From contig NZ_MLJJ01000013.1 of the NCBI RefSeq assembly GCF_002095575.1, forward strand, positions 55,795 through 119,794: DNA of 64,000 bases. The letters are read 5' to 3'. Shown here one piece after another: positions 21,736 to 31,710 of the stretch. Source of the stretch: Pantoea septica. Its GTDB lineage: Bacteria > Pseudomonadota > Gammaproteobacteria > Enterobacterales > Enterobacteriaceae. The position numbers and the translations under genes are program-made. Below the pieces are notes generated by a model. It worked only from the letters and a program-made list of their open reading frames with translations. It searched no databases and was not told the origin of the DNA. The stretch's first letter is position 1. The number at the start of each line of letters is the position of its first letter.

Positions 21736-21844
21736 ACGCGGGGGGCAGGGCTCGAGGAGCAAAGCGTCCCGCGACAGGGATGTCGCGGGCCGAGCGAGCA
21801 TGAATGCCTTGAGCGACTTTGCGATCGAGCCCTGCCATCCGCGT
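21736..21844. repeat. Intergenic palindromic repeat, short copy 3
   Basis: About 109 bases between the convergent mglC and sanA. Ends ACGCGGGGGGCAGGGCTCGA and TCGAGCCCTGCCATCCGCGT are inverted. It keeps GGAGCAAAGCGTCCCGCGAC, TGTCGCGGGCCGAGC and GACTTTGCGATCGAGC but lacks the middle CACCTCA..TGAGGTG hairpin. Paired changes in the two ends (GGGCTCGA/TCGAGCCC in place of GGCCCGA/TCGGGCC) keep the stem. Confidence 0.78.
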
Positions 21845-21889
21845 GAGCACTTTATCTTTCTTTCAGGAGCGGCCTAAGAGCCGCTCTTG

Positions 21890-22621
<732 letters not shown>

Positions 22622-22744
22622 TCAGGGTCAGGAAAAATCGGTGCATCAAGGCTACTTGAGGACCGGCTACGAAGCAAGGCGGCGCCGGTTGGCTGATGGA
22701 TTTTTGCGCGGCAGCCGGGCCTGGAACGGCCCGGCGACCGGTTG

Positions 22745-24442
22745 TCAGATCGAGGTACGACGATAGTGACGATACTGCGGCAGCCAGAAATTGTTGGCGA
22801 CCGCCTGCGACAGCACATCTTCCGACGTGACCACCGCGACGCCCGCCAGCTGCGCGGCTTTGCCCACTTCCATGGCGATGATTTTCGACACGCCCTGAAT
22901 ATCTTTGATCTCAGGCAGCACCGGACCTTCGCCCTCGTTCACCAGCGGCGAACAGTCGGCCAGCGCGCGGCTTGCCGTCATCAGCATTGAGTCGGTGACG
23001 CGCGTCGCGCCGGCGGCGATCACGCCCAGACCGATGCCCGGGAAAATATAGGAGTTGTTGCACTGCGCGATCGGATAAATTTTGCCTTTCCAGCTCACCG
23101 GCGAGAAGGGGCTGCCGGTCGCTACCAGCGCCGCGCCGTCGGTCCACGCGATAATATCCGCCGGCGTCGCCTCTACGCGCGATGTCGGGTTCGACAGCGG
23201 CATCACGATAGGACGCGCGCAGTGCTTATGCATCTCGCGGATAATCTCTTCGGTAAACAGGCCCGGCTGGCCGGAGACGCCGATCAGAATATCGGGACGA
23301 GCGTTACGCACCACGTCCAGCAGCGAGATAGAATCGCTGGCGGTGTCCCACGTTTTCAGGTTCTCGCTCTTCTGCACCAGCTTGCTCTGGAAGTCGAGCA
23401 GGTTCGGCAGCTTGTCGGTCAGCAGGCCGAAGCGATCGACCATCAGCACGCGCGCGCGCGCCTCTTCATCGCTCAGGCCTTCCGATTTCATCTGCGCGAT
23501 AATTTGCTCGGCGATGCCGCATCCGGCGGAGCCTGCGCCGAGAAACACCACTTTTTGCTCGCACAGGCGGCTGCCTGCGGCGCGGCTGGCCGCGATCAGC
23601 GTGCCGACGGTCACGGCGGCGGTGCCCTGAATATCGTCGTTGAAGCAGCAGATCTCGTCGCGATAGCGCTGCAGCAGCGGCATGGCGTTTTTCTGCGCGA
23701 AGTCTTCAAACTGCAGCAGCACGTTCGGCCAGCGGCGTTTAACTGCCTGGATAAAGTCGTTAACAAAGGCGTCGTACTCTTCGCCGGTGATACGCGGATG
23801 ACGCCAGCCCATATAGAGCGGATCGTTAAGCAGCTGCTGATTGTTGGTGCCGGCGTCCAGCACTACCGGCAGAGTATAGGCCGGCGAAATGCCGCCGCAG
23901 GCGGTATAAAGCGACAGCTTGCCGATAGGAATGCCCATGCCGCCGATGCCTAAATCGCCGAGGCCGAGAATGCGCTCGCCGTCGGTAACCACAATCACCT
24001 TCACGTTCTGCTTGGTGGCGTTCTGCAGCATATCTTCGATGCGATCGCGGTTCGGATAGGAGATAAAGACGCCGCGTGCGCGGCGGTAGATCTCGGAGAA
24101 GTGTTCGCAGGCCGCGCCGACGGTCGGGGTGTAGATAATCGGCATCATCTCTTCGAGATGGTTGTCGAGCAGGCGATAGAAAAGGGTTTCGTTGGTGTCC
24201 TGAATGTTGCGCAGGTAGACGTGCTTATCGTTATTGTTTTTAAAGTCCTGGAACTGACGCCAGGCGCGCTCTGCCTGCTCTTCAATGCTCTCGACCGCTT
24301 CAGGCAGCAGGCCGTTGAGGTTAAATTCGTTGCGCTCTTCCAGCGAGAAGGCGCTGCCTTTATTCAGCAGGGGAAATTCCAGCAGGATCGGGCCAGCGTA
24401 GGGGATGTACAGCGGACGCTTACTTTCGTACTCATGTTCCAT
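22745..24442 (-). CDS. maeA: NAD-dependent malic enzyme
   Basis: 565 aa from [18 protein letters not shown], identical in length to E. coli MaeA; the longer open frame upstream has no matching residues. It decarboxylates malate to pyruvate with NAD. Malic-enzyme signatures [19 protein letters not shown] (metal and malate site) and [14 protein letters not shown] (dinucleotide fold) are present, plus [15 protein letters not shown]. In E. coli maeA lies elsewhere, so its place between sanA and cdd is a lineage feature. No T-tailed terminator is obvious. Confidence 0.96.
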   Translation of the reverse strand: MEHEYESKRPLYIPYAGPILLEFPLLNKGSAFSLEERNEFNLNGLLPEAVESIEEQAERAWRQFQDFKNNNDKHVYLRNIQDTNETLFYRLLDNHLEEMMPIIYTPTVGAACEHFSEIYRRARGVFISYPNRDRIEDMLQNATKQNVKVIVVTDGERILGLGDLGIGGMGIPIGKLSLYTACGGISPAYTLPVVLDAGTNNQQLLNDPLYMGWRHPRITGEEYDAFVNDFIQAVKRRWPNVLLQFEDFAQKNAMPLLQRYRDEICCFNDDIQGTAAVTVGTLIAASRAAGSRLCEQKVVFLGAGSAGCGIAEQIIAQMKSEGLSDEEARARVLMVDRFGLLTDKLPNLLDFQSKLVQKSENLKTWDTASDSISLLDVVRNARPDILIGVSGQPGLFTEEIIREMHKHCARPIVMPLSNPTSRVEATPADIIAWTDGAALVATGSPFSPVSWKGKIYPIAQCNNSYIFPGIGLGVIAAGATRVTDSMLMTASRALADCSPLVNEGEGPVLPEIKDIQGVSKIIAMEVGKAAQLAGVAVVTSEDVLSQAVANNFWLPQYRHYRRTSI

Positions 24443-24597
24443 GAATTGATGCTCCGGTTGCGGTGTTGTCTGGCAAAGCTCAGACGCCAGTCGTTCTTTT
24501 TTTGTGTTGCTGGCGCACGATCCTATGAAATTTCTCGCCGATGTACAGCTTTTGTAAATAAAAGATATCGTAAGTGTTGGAAAGCGTGTTCTGTGCC

Positions 24598-25488
24598 TCA
24601 GCCCTGGCGCAGCGTGACGCGAGTCAGCTGGTCGCATCCCAGCGCGGCCAGGGTCGCCTGAGTCGCGGCGAACTGATCCAGCGTGGCGTTTTCCACTTCG
24701 GCCAGCGCGGCGGCCTCGATGTTTTCGCAGGCTTCGCCCTGCATATTCAGCAGGATCAGCGCGGCCTGTAGCGGCGGCAGGCTCGGGTTGAAGGCGGCGT
24801 TCTCGGCGTAGCGCCCGGTAACCGTCGCGCCGCTCGCGGTGCGCAGCGCAATGCCGCTGTGCGAACCGCTGTAAGGCGCATGGCTCTGGTTGGCGGCCGC
24901 GATTGCCGCCTGGGCGAGCGCGTCGCCTTCCGCCTGATAGCCGTGATCCACCTTGTCCAGCAGCAGGGTAGTGATGTTCAGGTCGCGCGGGCCGAAGGCG
25001 TCCGGCAGGTAGTCCGCCAGGGTGCTGACGCCACGACCGGGCAGGCTAATGCGCAGCTCGGTGCCGCTGTTGAGTTCGTTCATAAACTGGCGGCAGTGGC
25101 CGCACGGCGTGTAGTTAACCGTGACCGCCTCAAGGCGCTGCTCGCCGCGCAGCCAGGCGTGCGCGATAGCGCTCTGCTCGGCATGGATAGTCTGCTGTAG
25201 CGCTACGCCCGCGAACTCCATATTGGCGCCGAAGTACCAGCAACCGCTGACGCCGCGCGCCACGGCGCCGACGTTGAAGCGCGAGACCGGCACGACCGCA
25301 CAGGCCGCCGCCAGCGGCAGCAGCGCCAGCGCCAGCGCGTCGGCCTCCAGTCGGGTCTGCTGCATCAGCGATGCGACCTGCTCCGGCGTCAGCGCCGCCT
25401 GAAACTGCGCGTCGTCAAGAATAGGACGCAGCGCGCTTTGCAGGGCAGCGGGCAGCGCGTCGAAGGCGGAGGTGAAACGTGGATGCAT
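24598..25488 (-). CDS. cdd: Cytidine deaminase
   Basis: 296 aa from [13 protein letters not shown] with GAGG upstream. It deaminates cytidine and deoxycytidine. Zinc and catalytic residues sit at the same positions as in the E. coli enzyme: H102 and E104 in HAEQ, C129 and C132 in PCGHC. The second, non-catalytic deaminase-like domain fills the C-terminal half, as in the dimeric E. coli type. Upstream lie a CytR-like octamer pair and a striking TGCGA-type CRP palindrome (25584-25605). Confidence 0.95.
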   Translation of the reverse strand: MHPRFTSAFDALPAALQSALRPILDDAQFQAALTPEQVASLMQQTRLEADALALALLPLAAACAVVPVSRFNVGAVARGVSGCWYFGANMEFAGVALQQTIHAEQSAIAHAWLRGEQRLEAVTVNYTPCGHCRQFMNELNSGTELRISLPGRGVSTLADYLPDAFGPRDLNITTLLLDKVDHGYQAEGDALAQAAIAAANQSHAPYSGSHSGIALRTASGATVTGRYAENAAFNPSLPPLQAALILLNMQGEACENIEAAALAEVENATLDQFAATQATLAALGCDQLTRVTLRQG

Positions 25489-25557
25489 GATAGCCTCGTT
25501 AATATCAGGCGGCCCATTGCCGCCAGAGGGGTTATATGTGATCTGTATCGCTCTGAC

Positions 25558-25576
25558 AATGCAACAGATTTGCATC
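25558..25576 (-). promoter_or_regulatory. CytR-type operator upstream of cdd
   Basis: AATGCAAC (25558-25565) is the exact complement of the CytR octamer GTTGCATT, and TTTGCATC (25569-25576) is a second, inverted near-match. A half-conserved CRP site TGTGA-N6-TCGCT lies at 25537-25552. Together they resemble the CRP/CytR control region known for cdd in E. coli. Function here is inferred. Confidence 0.6.
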
Positions 25577-25583
25577 GTTTCAA

Positions 25584-25605
25584 CTTTGCGAGATCTATCG
25601 CAAAG
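25584..25605. promoter_or_regulatory. CRP-S-like palindrome between yohK and cdd
   Basis: CTTTGCGA-GATCTA-TCGCAAAG is a perfect 8-bp inverted repeat with a 6-base spacer. The core TGCGA-N6-TCGCA is the CRP-S (Sxy-dependent) variant, not the TGTGA form. It is about 100 bases upstream of the cdd start and only 3 bases past the yohK stop, so it could serve cdd, or be the distal CRP site of the cdd control region. Confidence 0.6.
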
Positions 25606-25607
25606 TT

Positions 25608-26300
25608 TTATCCGAACGCATGCAGCAGCAGCGGAAAGATAAAGGGCGCCAGCAGCGAGGTGATGATGCCGCACAGCACCAGCGCCAGCGAGCTGAACGC
25701 GCCTTCCTGGTAATCCACCTCCGCCGCGCGCGCCGTGCCGAGCGCGTGCGACGCGTTGCCTATCGCCAGTCCACGCGCCGCGCGGGTTTTTATCCCCAGC
25801 AGGTTCAGCACCATATGACCGAAGACCGCGCCGAGCACGCCGGCGATCAGCACGCAAATGGCGCTGATAGCGGGGATGCCGTGCAGCGAGGCGGAGACCG
25901 CCATCGCAATGGGCGTGGTCACCGATTTCGGCAAAATGGTGGCGGCGATTTCCGGCGTCGCGCCCATCCACAGCGCGATAGCGGTGCCGGAGACCATCGC
26001 GGTCAGGCTGCCGATAAAGCAGACGCCGATAAGCGATTTCCAGCGCGCGCGGATTTGATGCATCTGCTCGTAGAGCGGCAGCGCCAGCGCGACCACCGCC
26101 GGCTGCAGCAGCTGATTGAGGATCTGGCTGCCGGCGAAATAGCGCGCGTAGGGGATTTGCAGCACCAGCAGCAGCGGGATAATGATTGCCATCGCCACCA
26201 GCAGCGGATTGAGCAGCGAGATTTTCAGCTTCGCCGCCAGGCGACGCGCCAGCATAAAAGCGCCAACGCTGAGCGGCAGCGACCACCAGATGTCACTCAC
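25608..26300 (-). CDS. yohK: LrgB-family murein hydrolase export/regulatory membrane protein YohK
   Basis: 230 aa from a GTG start ([15 protein letters not shown]), close to the 231 aa of E. coli YohK. The start overlaps the last eight bases of yohJ, so translation is coupled. About seven membrane segments. LrgB blocks are [19 protein letters not shown] [28 protein letters not shown] and [20 protein letters not shown]. YohJ/YohK resemble the CidA/CidB and LrgA/LrgB holin-like pairs. Some members move pyruvate or cytidine-type solutes, so linkage to cdd may matter. Confidence 0.92.
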   Translation of the reverse strand: MSDIWWSLPLSVGAFMLARRLAAKLKISLLNPLLVAMAIIIPLLLVLQIPYARYFAGSQILNQLLQPAVVALALPLYEQMHQIRARWKSLIGVCFIGSLTAMVSGTAIALWMGATPEIAATILPKSVTTPIAMAVSASLHGIPAISAICVLIAGVLGAVFGHMVLNLLGIKTRAARGLAIGNASHALGTARAAEVDYQEGAFSSLALVLCGIITSLLAPFIFPLLLHAFG

Positions 26301-26682
26301 TCGGTTTCTCCCGTACGTTGCGCGTATGAATTTTATGGGCGCTCCAGCCGACAATCGTCAACACCAGAAAGGTGCTGACCACGATAGAGACCACGATTGG
26401 ACCGAACTGCGCGCTCAGCACGTCGGTGTAGTTGATGATGCCGACGCTGATGGGCACAAACAGCAGCGCCATATAGCGGATCAGCAGGTGGCAGCCGGGC
26501 TTTACCCATTCCACCGGAAGGATTTGCGACGCCAGCAGGGCGAACAGCGTCAGCATGCCGAGGATGCTGCCGGGAATGGTGACAGGCAGCAGCAAGGAGA
26601 GGGCGTTGCCCGCATAGAGGCAGAGATAGATGATGACGAAGGCGCGCACGTAGCGCCAGCACAGAGACAGCACGGTGGGCAT
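26293..26682 (-). CDS. yohJ: LrgA-family holin-like membrane protein YohJ
   Basis: 129 aa with four membrane segments. LrgA signature [19 protein letters not shown] followed by a QILP and a [20 protein letters not shown] region. It is the partner of YohK, whose GTG start overlaps its end. The pair yohJK precedes cdd on the same strand as in E. coli. An AGGAG site stands upstream of the ATG. Confidence 0.92.
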   Translation of the reverse strand: MPTVLSLCWRYVRAFVIIYLCLYAGNALSLLLPVTIPGSILGMLTLFALLASQILPVEWVKPGCHLLIRYMALLFVPISVGIINYTDVLSAQFGPIVVSIVVSTFLVLTIVGWSAHKIHTRNVREKPSE

Positions 26683-26727
26683 AGCAGGCTCCTGTTTTCA
26701 CTGCACAACATCATACGCGACATGGGA

Positions 26728-26757
26728 TAAAAAAGGGCGACATTGCTGTCGCCCTTG
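26728..26757 (-). terminator. Minus-strand terminator upstream of yohJ
   Basis: Stem AAGGGCGACA / TGTCGCCCTT with a four-base loop, followed on the minus strand by TTTTTT. It would stop transcripts arriving from metG through the repeat. A related weaker stem (AAGGGCG / CGCCCTT) lies at about 26989-27013, on the other side of the repeat. Confidence 0.8.
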
Positions 26758-26779
26758 ATGACCGCAGAGAAGCTTGCGA

Positions 26780-26965
26780 GCGGGTGGCATGGACCGAAGA
26801 GCAAAGCGTCCTGCGCCAGGGACAAAAACGCCGGGAGCGTTTTTGAACAACGCAGCGCGTTGGCCCGGTGACGGGCGCACCTCAGGGATGAGGTGCGTAT
26901 CTGCGCAGGCCGAGCTGGCAGGGATGCCGTCTTTTGCGTCTTTGCGATCGGGCCATGCCACCCGC
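26780..26965. repeat. Intergenic palindromic repeat, full copy 4
   Basis: About 186 bases between metG and yohJ. Ends GCGGGTGGCATGGACCGA and TCGGGCCATGCCACCCGC. Internal blocks GAAGAGCAAAGCGTCCTGCG, GGGAGCGTTTTTG, CACCTCAGGGATGAGGTGCG and GCGTCTTTGCGATCGG match copy 2 nearly base for base. It is flanked on both sides by stems sharing AAGGGCGACA. Confidence 0.88.
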
Positions 26966-27029
26966 GACGGGCACATTCTTTTGTGCCTTAAGGGCGACAT
27001 TTTTACCGCCCTTATTCAGCCTTAACCCC

Positions 27030-29060
27030 TTATTTGACCGGCATGCCCGGCTGCGCGCCGCTGTCGACGGAGAGCACAAACAGATCTTTGCCGCCCGGGC
27101 CTGCTGACAGCACCATGCCTTCCGACACGCCGAAACGCATCTTACGCGGCGCGAGGTTGGCGACAATAATCGTCATTTTGCCGATCAGCACCGACGGATC
27201 CGGATAGGCGGCGCGGATGCCGGAGAAGATCTGGCGCTTCTCGCCGCCCAGATCGAGCTGAAGACGCAGCAGCTTATCGGAGCCTTCCACCAGCTCGGCG
27301 TGTTCGATCAGCGCTACGCGCATATCGACTTTGGCGAAATCGTCAATAGTAATGGTATCGCCAATCGGCGCATCCGCCAGCGGGCCGGTCGCCGGCTGGC
27401 TGGCCGCGGCGGCATCTTCTTTCGACGCTTCAATCAGCGCGTTAACTTTGGTCATTTCGATACGTCCATAGAGCGCTTTAAACGGCGCCACCTGATGATT
27501 AAGCAGCGGCTGCGGGATCGCATCCCAGCGTAATTCGCTGTTGAGGAACGCTTCGGCGCGCTCGCTCAGGCTCGGCAGTACCGGCTTCAGCCAGGTCATC
27601 AGCACGCGGAACAGGTTGATGCCCATTGAGCAGATCGCCTGCAGATCGGCGTCGCGACCCTCTTCTTTCGCCACCACCCACGGCGCCTGCTCGTCCACAT
27701 AGCGGTTAGCCAGATCGGCCAGCGCCATGATTTCGCGAATGGCGCGGCTGTACTCGCGGCTCGCCCAGGCTTCGCCAATCTTCTCAGAGGCGTCGACAAA
27801 GGTCTGGTAGAGCGCCGGATCCGCCAGTTCGGCCGAAAGCTGGCCGTTAAAGCGTTTGGTCAGGAAGCCGGCGTTGCGCGATGCCAGGTTCACCACCTTA
27901 TTGACGATATCGGCGTTCACGCGCTGCACGAAATCTTCCAGATTCAGGTCGATATCATCGATGCGCGAAGAGAGCTTGGCGGCGTAGTAGTAGCGCAGGC
28001 TGTCGGCGTCCAGATGCTGCAGCCAGGTGCTCGCCTTGATAAAGGTGCCGCGCGACTTAGACATTTTGGCGCCGTTCACCGTCACATAGCCGTGCACGAA
28101 CAGATTGTTAGGCTTGCGGAACTGGCTGCCTTCCAGCATCGCCGGCCAGAACAGGCTGTGGAAGTAAACGATATCCTTGCCGATAAAGTGATAGAGCTCG
28201 GTGGTGGAATCTTTCTTCCAGAACTCGTCGAAATCGAGATCGCCGCGCTTGTCGCACAGGTTTTTAAACGCGCCCATATAGCCGATCGGCGCATCCAGCC
28301 AGACGTAAAAATATTTGCCCGGCGCGTCGGGGATTTCAAAGCCGAAGTAGGGCGCGTCGCGGGAGATATCCCACTGCTGCAGCCCAGACTCGAACCACTC
28401 CTGCATCTTGTTCGCCACCTGCTCCTGCAGCGCGCCGGAGCGCGTCCAGGCCTGCAGCATGGCGCTGAAGGACGGCAGATCGAAGAAGAAGTGCTCGGAG
28501 TCGCGCATCTCCGGCGTGGCGCCCGAGACCACCGACTTCGGCTCGATCAGCTCGGTCGGGCTGTAGGTGGCGCCGCACACTTCGCAGTTGTCGCCATACT
28601 GATCCGGCGATTTGCATTTCGGGCAGGTGCCCTTGACGAAACGGTCGGGCAGGAACATGCCTTTTTCCGGATCGTAGAGCTGAGAGATGGTGCGGTTCTT
28701 AATAAAACCGTTCTCTTTCAGTCGGGTGTAAATCAGTTCCGACAACACGCGGTTCTCGTCGCTGTGCGTCGAGTGGTAGTTGTCGTAGCTGATGTTGAAG
28801 CCGGCGAAATCGACCTGATGTTCCTGACTCATTTCGGCGATCATCTGCTCCGGCGAGATGCCTAACTGCTGCGCTTTCAGCATGATCGGCGTACCGTGCG
28901 CATCGTCGGCGCAGATGAAATAGACCTGATTGCCACGCATTCGCTGGTAACGCACCCAAATGTCTGCCTGGATATGCTCGAGCATGTGGCCGAGATGGAT
29001 CGATCCGTTCGCGTACGGCAGGGCGCACGTTACCATTATTTTTTTAGCGACTTGAGTCAT
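27030..29060 (-). CDS. metG: Methionyl-tRNA synthetase
   Basis: 676 aa class I synthetase. The HIGH-type motif is HLGH (about residues 21-24), the zinc knuckle is [18 protein letters not shown] (about 146-163), and KMSKS is intact in [11 protein letters not shown] (about 333). A C-terminal tRNA-binding/dimer domain ([16 protein letters not shown]...[14 protein letters not shown]) completes the E. coli-type long form. It is divergent from mrp, as in E. coli. The 160-base space between them holds both promoters. Confidence 0.98.
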   Translation of the reverse strand: MTQVAKKIMVTCALPYANGSIHLGHMLEHIQADIWVRYQRMRGNQVYFICADDAHGTPIMLKAQQLGISPEQMIAEMSQEHQVDFAGFNISYDNYHSTHSDENRVLSELIYTRLKENGFIKNRTISQLYDPEKGMFLPDRFVKGTCPKCKSPDQYGDNCEVCGATYSPTELIEPKSVVSGATPEMRDSEHFFFDLPSFSAMLQAWTRSGALQEQVANKMQEWFESGLQQWDISRDAPYFGFEIPDAPGKYFYVWLDAPIGYMGAFKNLCDKRGDLDFDEFWKKDSTTELYHFIGKDIVYFHSLFWPAMLEGSQFRKPNNLFVHGYVTVNGAKMSKSRGTFIKASTWLQHLDADSLRYYYAAKLSSRIDDIDLNLEDFVQRVNADIVNKVVNLASRNAGFLTKRFNGQLSAELADPALYQTFVDASEKIGEAWASREYSRAIREIMALADLANRYVDEQAPWVVAKEEGRDADLQAICSMGINLFRVLMTWLKPVLPSLSERAEAFLNSELRWDAIPQPLLNHQVAPFKALYGRIEMTKVNALIEASKEDAAAASQPATGPLADAPIGDTITIDDFAKVDMRVALIEHAELVEGSDKLLRLQLDLGGEKRQIFSGIRAAYPDPSVLIGKMTIIVANLAPRKMRFGVSEGMVLSAGPGGKDLFVLSVDSGAQPGMPVK

Positions 29061-29223
29061 AGTTTGCGTAGCTTTCTGTTGATTGAAAAAACGGGCTTAG
29101 ATGGTAACTCATGCCCTGGCGGGCGTAAACACAAGGGCGGTCTGGCGTCGACCGCGCCGACATCTGATATCATTGTTGTGTTACCGCTGAACCCAGCGAC
29201 AGAATAAATAACAAGGAGTGGGG

Positions 29224-30336
29224 ATGACAGCACAATCCCGGACATCACATTCACCTGAAGCCTTGCGCGCCGTGGTTATGGGCGTGTTAAGCGGCTTCCG
29301 GCATCCGACCCTCGATCGCAACCTCACCGCGCTGAAAGCGCTGCATCATGTCGCGCTGCTGGACGGCAAGCTGCATATCGAACTCTGCATGCCCTTCCCC
29401 TGGGCGAGCGCGTTTGAAGAGCTGAAGGCGCAGGCCAGCGCCGAACTGCTGCGCCTGACCGGCACCCAGGCGATCGACTGGCGGCTGCGCCACGATATCG
29501 CCACCCTGAAGCGCGTCAAAGGCCAGCCCGGCGTTAACGGCGTGAAGAACATTATCGCCGTCAGCTCCGGCAAGGGCGGCGTCGGCAAGTCGAGCACCGC
29601 CGTCAATATGGCGCTGGCGCTGGCGGCGGAAGGGGCGCGCGTCGGCATTCTCGACGCGGACATTTACGGCCCGTCGGTGCCCAATATGCTGGGCACCGAG
29701 CATGAGCGTCCCACCTCGCCGGACGGCACGCATATGGCGCCGATTATGGCGCACGGCCTCGCCACCAACTCTATCGGCTATCTGGTGACCGACGATAATG
29801 CGATGGTGTGGCGCGGACCGATGGCGAGCAAGGCGCTGATGCAGCTGCTTAACGAGACGCTGTGGCCCGACCTCGACTATCTGGTGCTCGATATGCCGCC
29901 GGGTACCGGCGACATACAGCTGACGCTGGCGCAGAGCGTGCCGGTGACCGGCGCGATTGTCGTCACCACGCCGCAGGACATCGCCCTGATCGACGCGCGC
30001 AAAGGCATGGTGATGTTCGAGAAGGTCAACGTGCCGGTGCTCGGCGTGGTGGAGAATATGAGCCTGCATATCTGCAGCCACTGCGGCTTCCACGAGCCGA
30101 TCTTCGGCACCGGCGGAGCGGAAAAGCTGGTGGCGGACTATCAGACGCAACTGCTGGCGCAGCTGCCGCTGCATATCAACCTGCGCGAAGATCTGGACGA
30201 CGGCGAACCGACGGTGATACGCCGACCCGAGAGCGAGTTTACCGCGCTCTATCGCCAACTGGCGGGCCGCGTCGCCTCGCGTCTTTACTGGCAGGGCGAA
30301 GTGATCCCCGGCGACATCGCTTTCCGCGCGCTGTAA
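29224..30336 (+). CDS. mrp: Iron-sulfur cluster carrier protein Mrp/ApbC
   Basis: 370 aa from the ATG five bases after AAGGAG. An N-terminal DUF59-like stretch (about 10-90) precedes the P-loop ATPase domain with deviant Walker A SSGKGGVGKSSTAVN (about 114-128). The DMPPGTGDIQLT block and the metal-binding CSHCG pair near the C-terminal third are intact. It carries and delivers Fe-S clusters as a dimer. Position beside metG is conserved in enterics. Confidence 0.96.
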   Translation: MTAQSRTSHSPEALRAVVMGVLSGFRHPTLDRNLTALKALHHVALLDGKLHIELCMPFPWASAFEELKAQASAELLRLTGTQAIDWRLRHDIATLKRVKGQPGVNGVKNIIAVSSGKGGVGKSSTAVNMALALAAEGARVGILDADIYGPSVPNMLGTEHERPTSPDGTHMAPIMAHGLATNSIGYLVTDDNAMVWRGPMASKALMQLLNETLWPDLDYLVLDMPPGTGDIQLTLAQSVPVTGAIVVTTPQDIALIDARKGMVMFEKVNVPVLGVVENMSLHICSHCGFHEPIFGTGGAEKLVADYQTQLLAQLPLHINLREDLDDGEPTVIRRPESEFTALYRQLAGRVASRLYWQGEVIPGDIAFRAL

Positions 30337-30345
30337 CGCCCTGTA

Positions 30346-30374
30346 CCGCTGGCGTCGCCTCAGGACGCCAGCGG
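30346..30374. terminator. Bidirectional hairpin between mrp and the GNAT gene
   Basis: Stem CCGCTGGCGTC / GACGCCAGCGG, seven-base loop. It overlaps the end of the convergent acetyltransferase gene. T tracts are poor, so strength is uncertain. Confidence 0.6.
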
Positions 30375-30788
30375 AAAGTGCATCAGCACATATTTTCCCT
30401 GCTCGCTCTCGCCCTGCGCGATAATTTTCCAGCCGTGCTTTAAATAGAATGCCTGCGCCGCCTTGTTCATTAACAGGCACTTCAGCGCGCCGGTGCTGGT
30501 AAAACTCGCCTGCACTCTCTCCAGCAGCGCGGCGCCGACGCCGCGGCCCTGATAAGCGGGATCGACGTAAAGGCTATGAAGGAAGTTGTCGTTTTCCAGC
30601 ACGCCGGCAAAACCGACGCGGTGGCCGTCAAGCTCGGCCACCCAGACGGTCTCGCCCAGGATCACGCTGTCGAAATCTTCCAGCTGCCAGTGGCTGTCGT
30701 CGAGCCAGCGCCAGTTATGGCGACGCGCGGCAAGAAACAGCGTGCGCAGGAATGGACGATCGGCTTCGGTAAAAGAACGTATCTGCAC
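30360..30788 (-). CDS. GNAT-family N-acetyltransferase
   Basis: 142 aa from a GTG (VQIRSFTEADRPFL) placed 5-6 bases after AAGGGAG; a TTG 21 bases earlier has no such site. The GNAT fold is clear: motif A LYVDPAYQGRGVGAALLERV (about residues 83-102) binds the acetyl-CoA pyrophosphate, and NKAAQAFYLKHGWK is motif B. The acceptor substrate cannot be told. It is convergent to mrp and shares the hairpin at its 3' end. Confidence 0.85.
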   Translation of the reverse strand: MQIRSFTEADRPFLRTLFLAARRHNWRWLDDSHWQLEDFDSVILGETVWVAELDGHRVGFAGVLENDNFLHSLYVDPAYQGRGVGAALLERVQASFTSTGALKCLLMNKAAQAFYLKHGWKIIAQGESEQGKYVLMHFPLAS

Positions 30789-30980
30789 GGTAAACTCCCT
30801 TAACGGCAATCAGAGGGCTGGCCATATCCGCAAACGGGAGAGAGGGCGCTGGCTCGTCATCAATAAGCGTCTCTACAAAACTAGCAGTTCTGCGATGAAA
30901 AGATAAACCGCGTTAAATCAAGGTGCTTTGCGTGTAGAATGCCGGGGCGGCGTCAATAGCGGTGCGGCTTGCCGCGTTTG

Positions 30981-31017
30981 ATAGCTTTCGTTTATCTGAT
31001 TGATAACGACTGCGTAT
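30981..31017 (+). promoter_or_regulatory. OxyR-type binding site upstream of ahpC
   Basis: Four tetranucleotides with the exact OxyR 11-base period: ATAG (30981), TTAT (30992), ATAA (31003), GTAT (31014), against consensus ATAG-N7-CTAT-N7-ATAG-N7-CTAT. The site ends about 59 bases before the ahpC start. This fits peroxide induction by OxyR, which is known for ahpCF in enterics. Confidence 0.75.
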
Positions 31018-31075
31018 TAGAAGTTGGCCCGAAAATTTTGTAACGTACATCACATCTTTTAGCGGAGGACTTCAG

Positions 31076-31639
31076 ATGTCTATCATTAATACCAAAATCA
31101 AACCGTTTAAAAACGCTGCGTTTAAAAACGGCGAATTCATCGACGTAACTGAGAAAGACGTTGAAGGTAAATGGAGTGTATTCTTCTTCTATCCGGCTGA
31201 CTTTACCTTCGTTTGCCCGACCGAACTGGGTGACGTGGCTGACCACTACGAAGAATTCCAGAAACTGGGCGTAGATATCTACTCTGTTTCTACCGACACC
31301 CACTTTACCCACAAAGCCTGGCACGGTTCTTCTGAAACCATCGCGAAAATCCAGTACGCCATGATCGGCGACCCGACTGGCGCGCTGACCCGCAACTTCG
31401 AAATCATGCGCGAAGCCGAAGGTCTGGCTGACCGCGGTACTTTCATCGTTGACCCGGAAGGCATCATCCAGGCGATCGAAATCACTGCTGAAGGTATCGG
31501 CCGCGACGCGTCTGACCTGCTGCGTAAAGTGAAAGCCGCTCAGTATGTCGCTTCTCACCCAGGCGAAGTTTGCCCGGCTAAATGGAAAGAAGGCGACGCA
31601 ACCCTGGCTCCGTCTCTGGACCTGGTTGGCAAAATCTAA
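31076..31639 (+). CDS. ahpC: Alkyl hydroperoxide reductase peroxiredoxin AhpC
   Basis: 187 aa typical 2-Cys peroxiredoxin, same length as in E. coli. Peroxidatic C47 lies in FTFVCPTEL, resolving cysteine in [10 protein letters not shown] near residue 166. It reduces H2O2, organic peroxides and peroxynitrite, and is recycled by AhpF. AGGAGG precedes the ATG. Codon choice is strongly biased to highly-expressed codons (for example CGT, GGT, AAA), unlike its GC-rich neighbours, which fits an abundant protein. Confidence 0.98.
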   Translation: MSIINTKIKPFKNAAFKNGEFIDVTEKDVEGKWSVFFFYPADFTFVCPTELGDVADHYEEFQKLGVDIYSVSTDTHFTHKAWHGSSETIAKIQYAMIGDPTGALTRNFEIMREAEGLADRGTFIVDPEGIIQAIEITAEGIGRDASDLLRKVKAAQYVASHPGEVCPAKWKEGDATLAPSLDLVGKI

Positions 31640-31667
31640 TTTCCACACCGGCTTTTCGATCTTCTCT

Positions 31668-31692
31668 ATCGGGTGCTGCGGCACCCGATTTC
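31668..31692 (+). terminator. Attenuator hairpin between ahpC and ahpF
   Basis: Stem ATCGGGTGC / GCACCCGAT with a short loop, then TTCTT. It probably lowers ahpF expression relative to ahpC. Confidence 0.7.
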
Positions 31693-31710
31693 TTCTGACA
31701 GGAACTCACT

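Noticed and set aside
24598..26286. 562-codon frame that includes cdd plus a long upstream extension
   Set aside because: The extension is an off-frame reading of yohK; the cdd start at 25488 has a ribosome binding site and the correct length.
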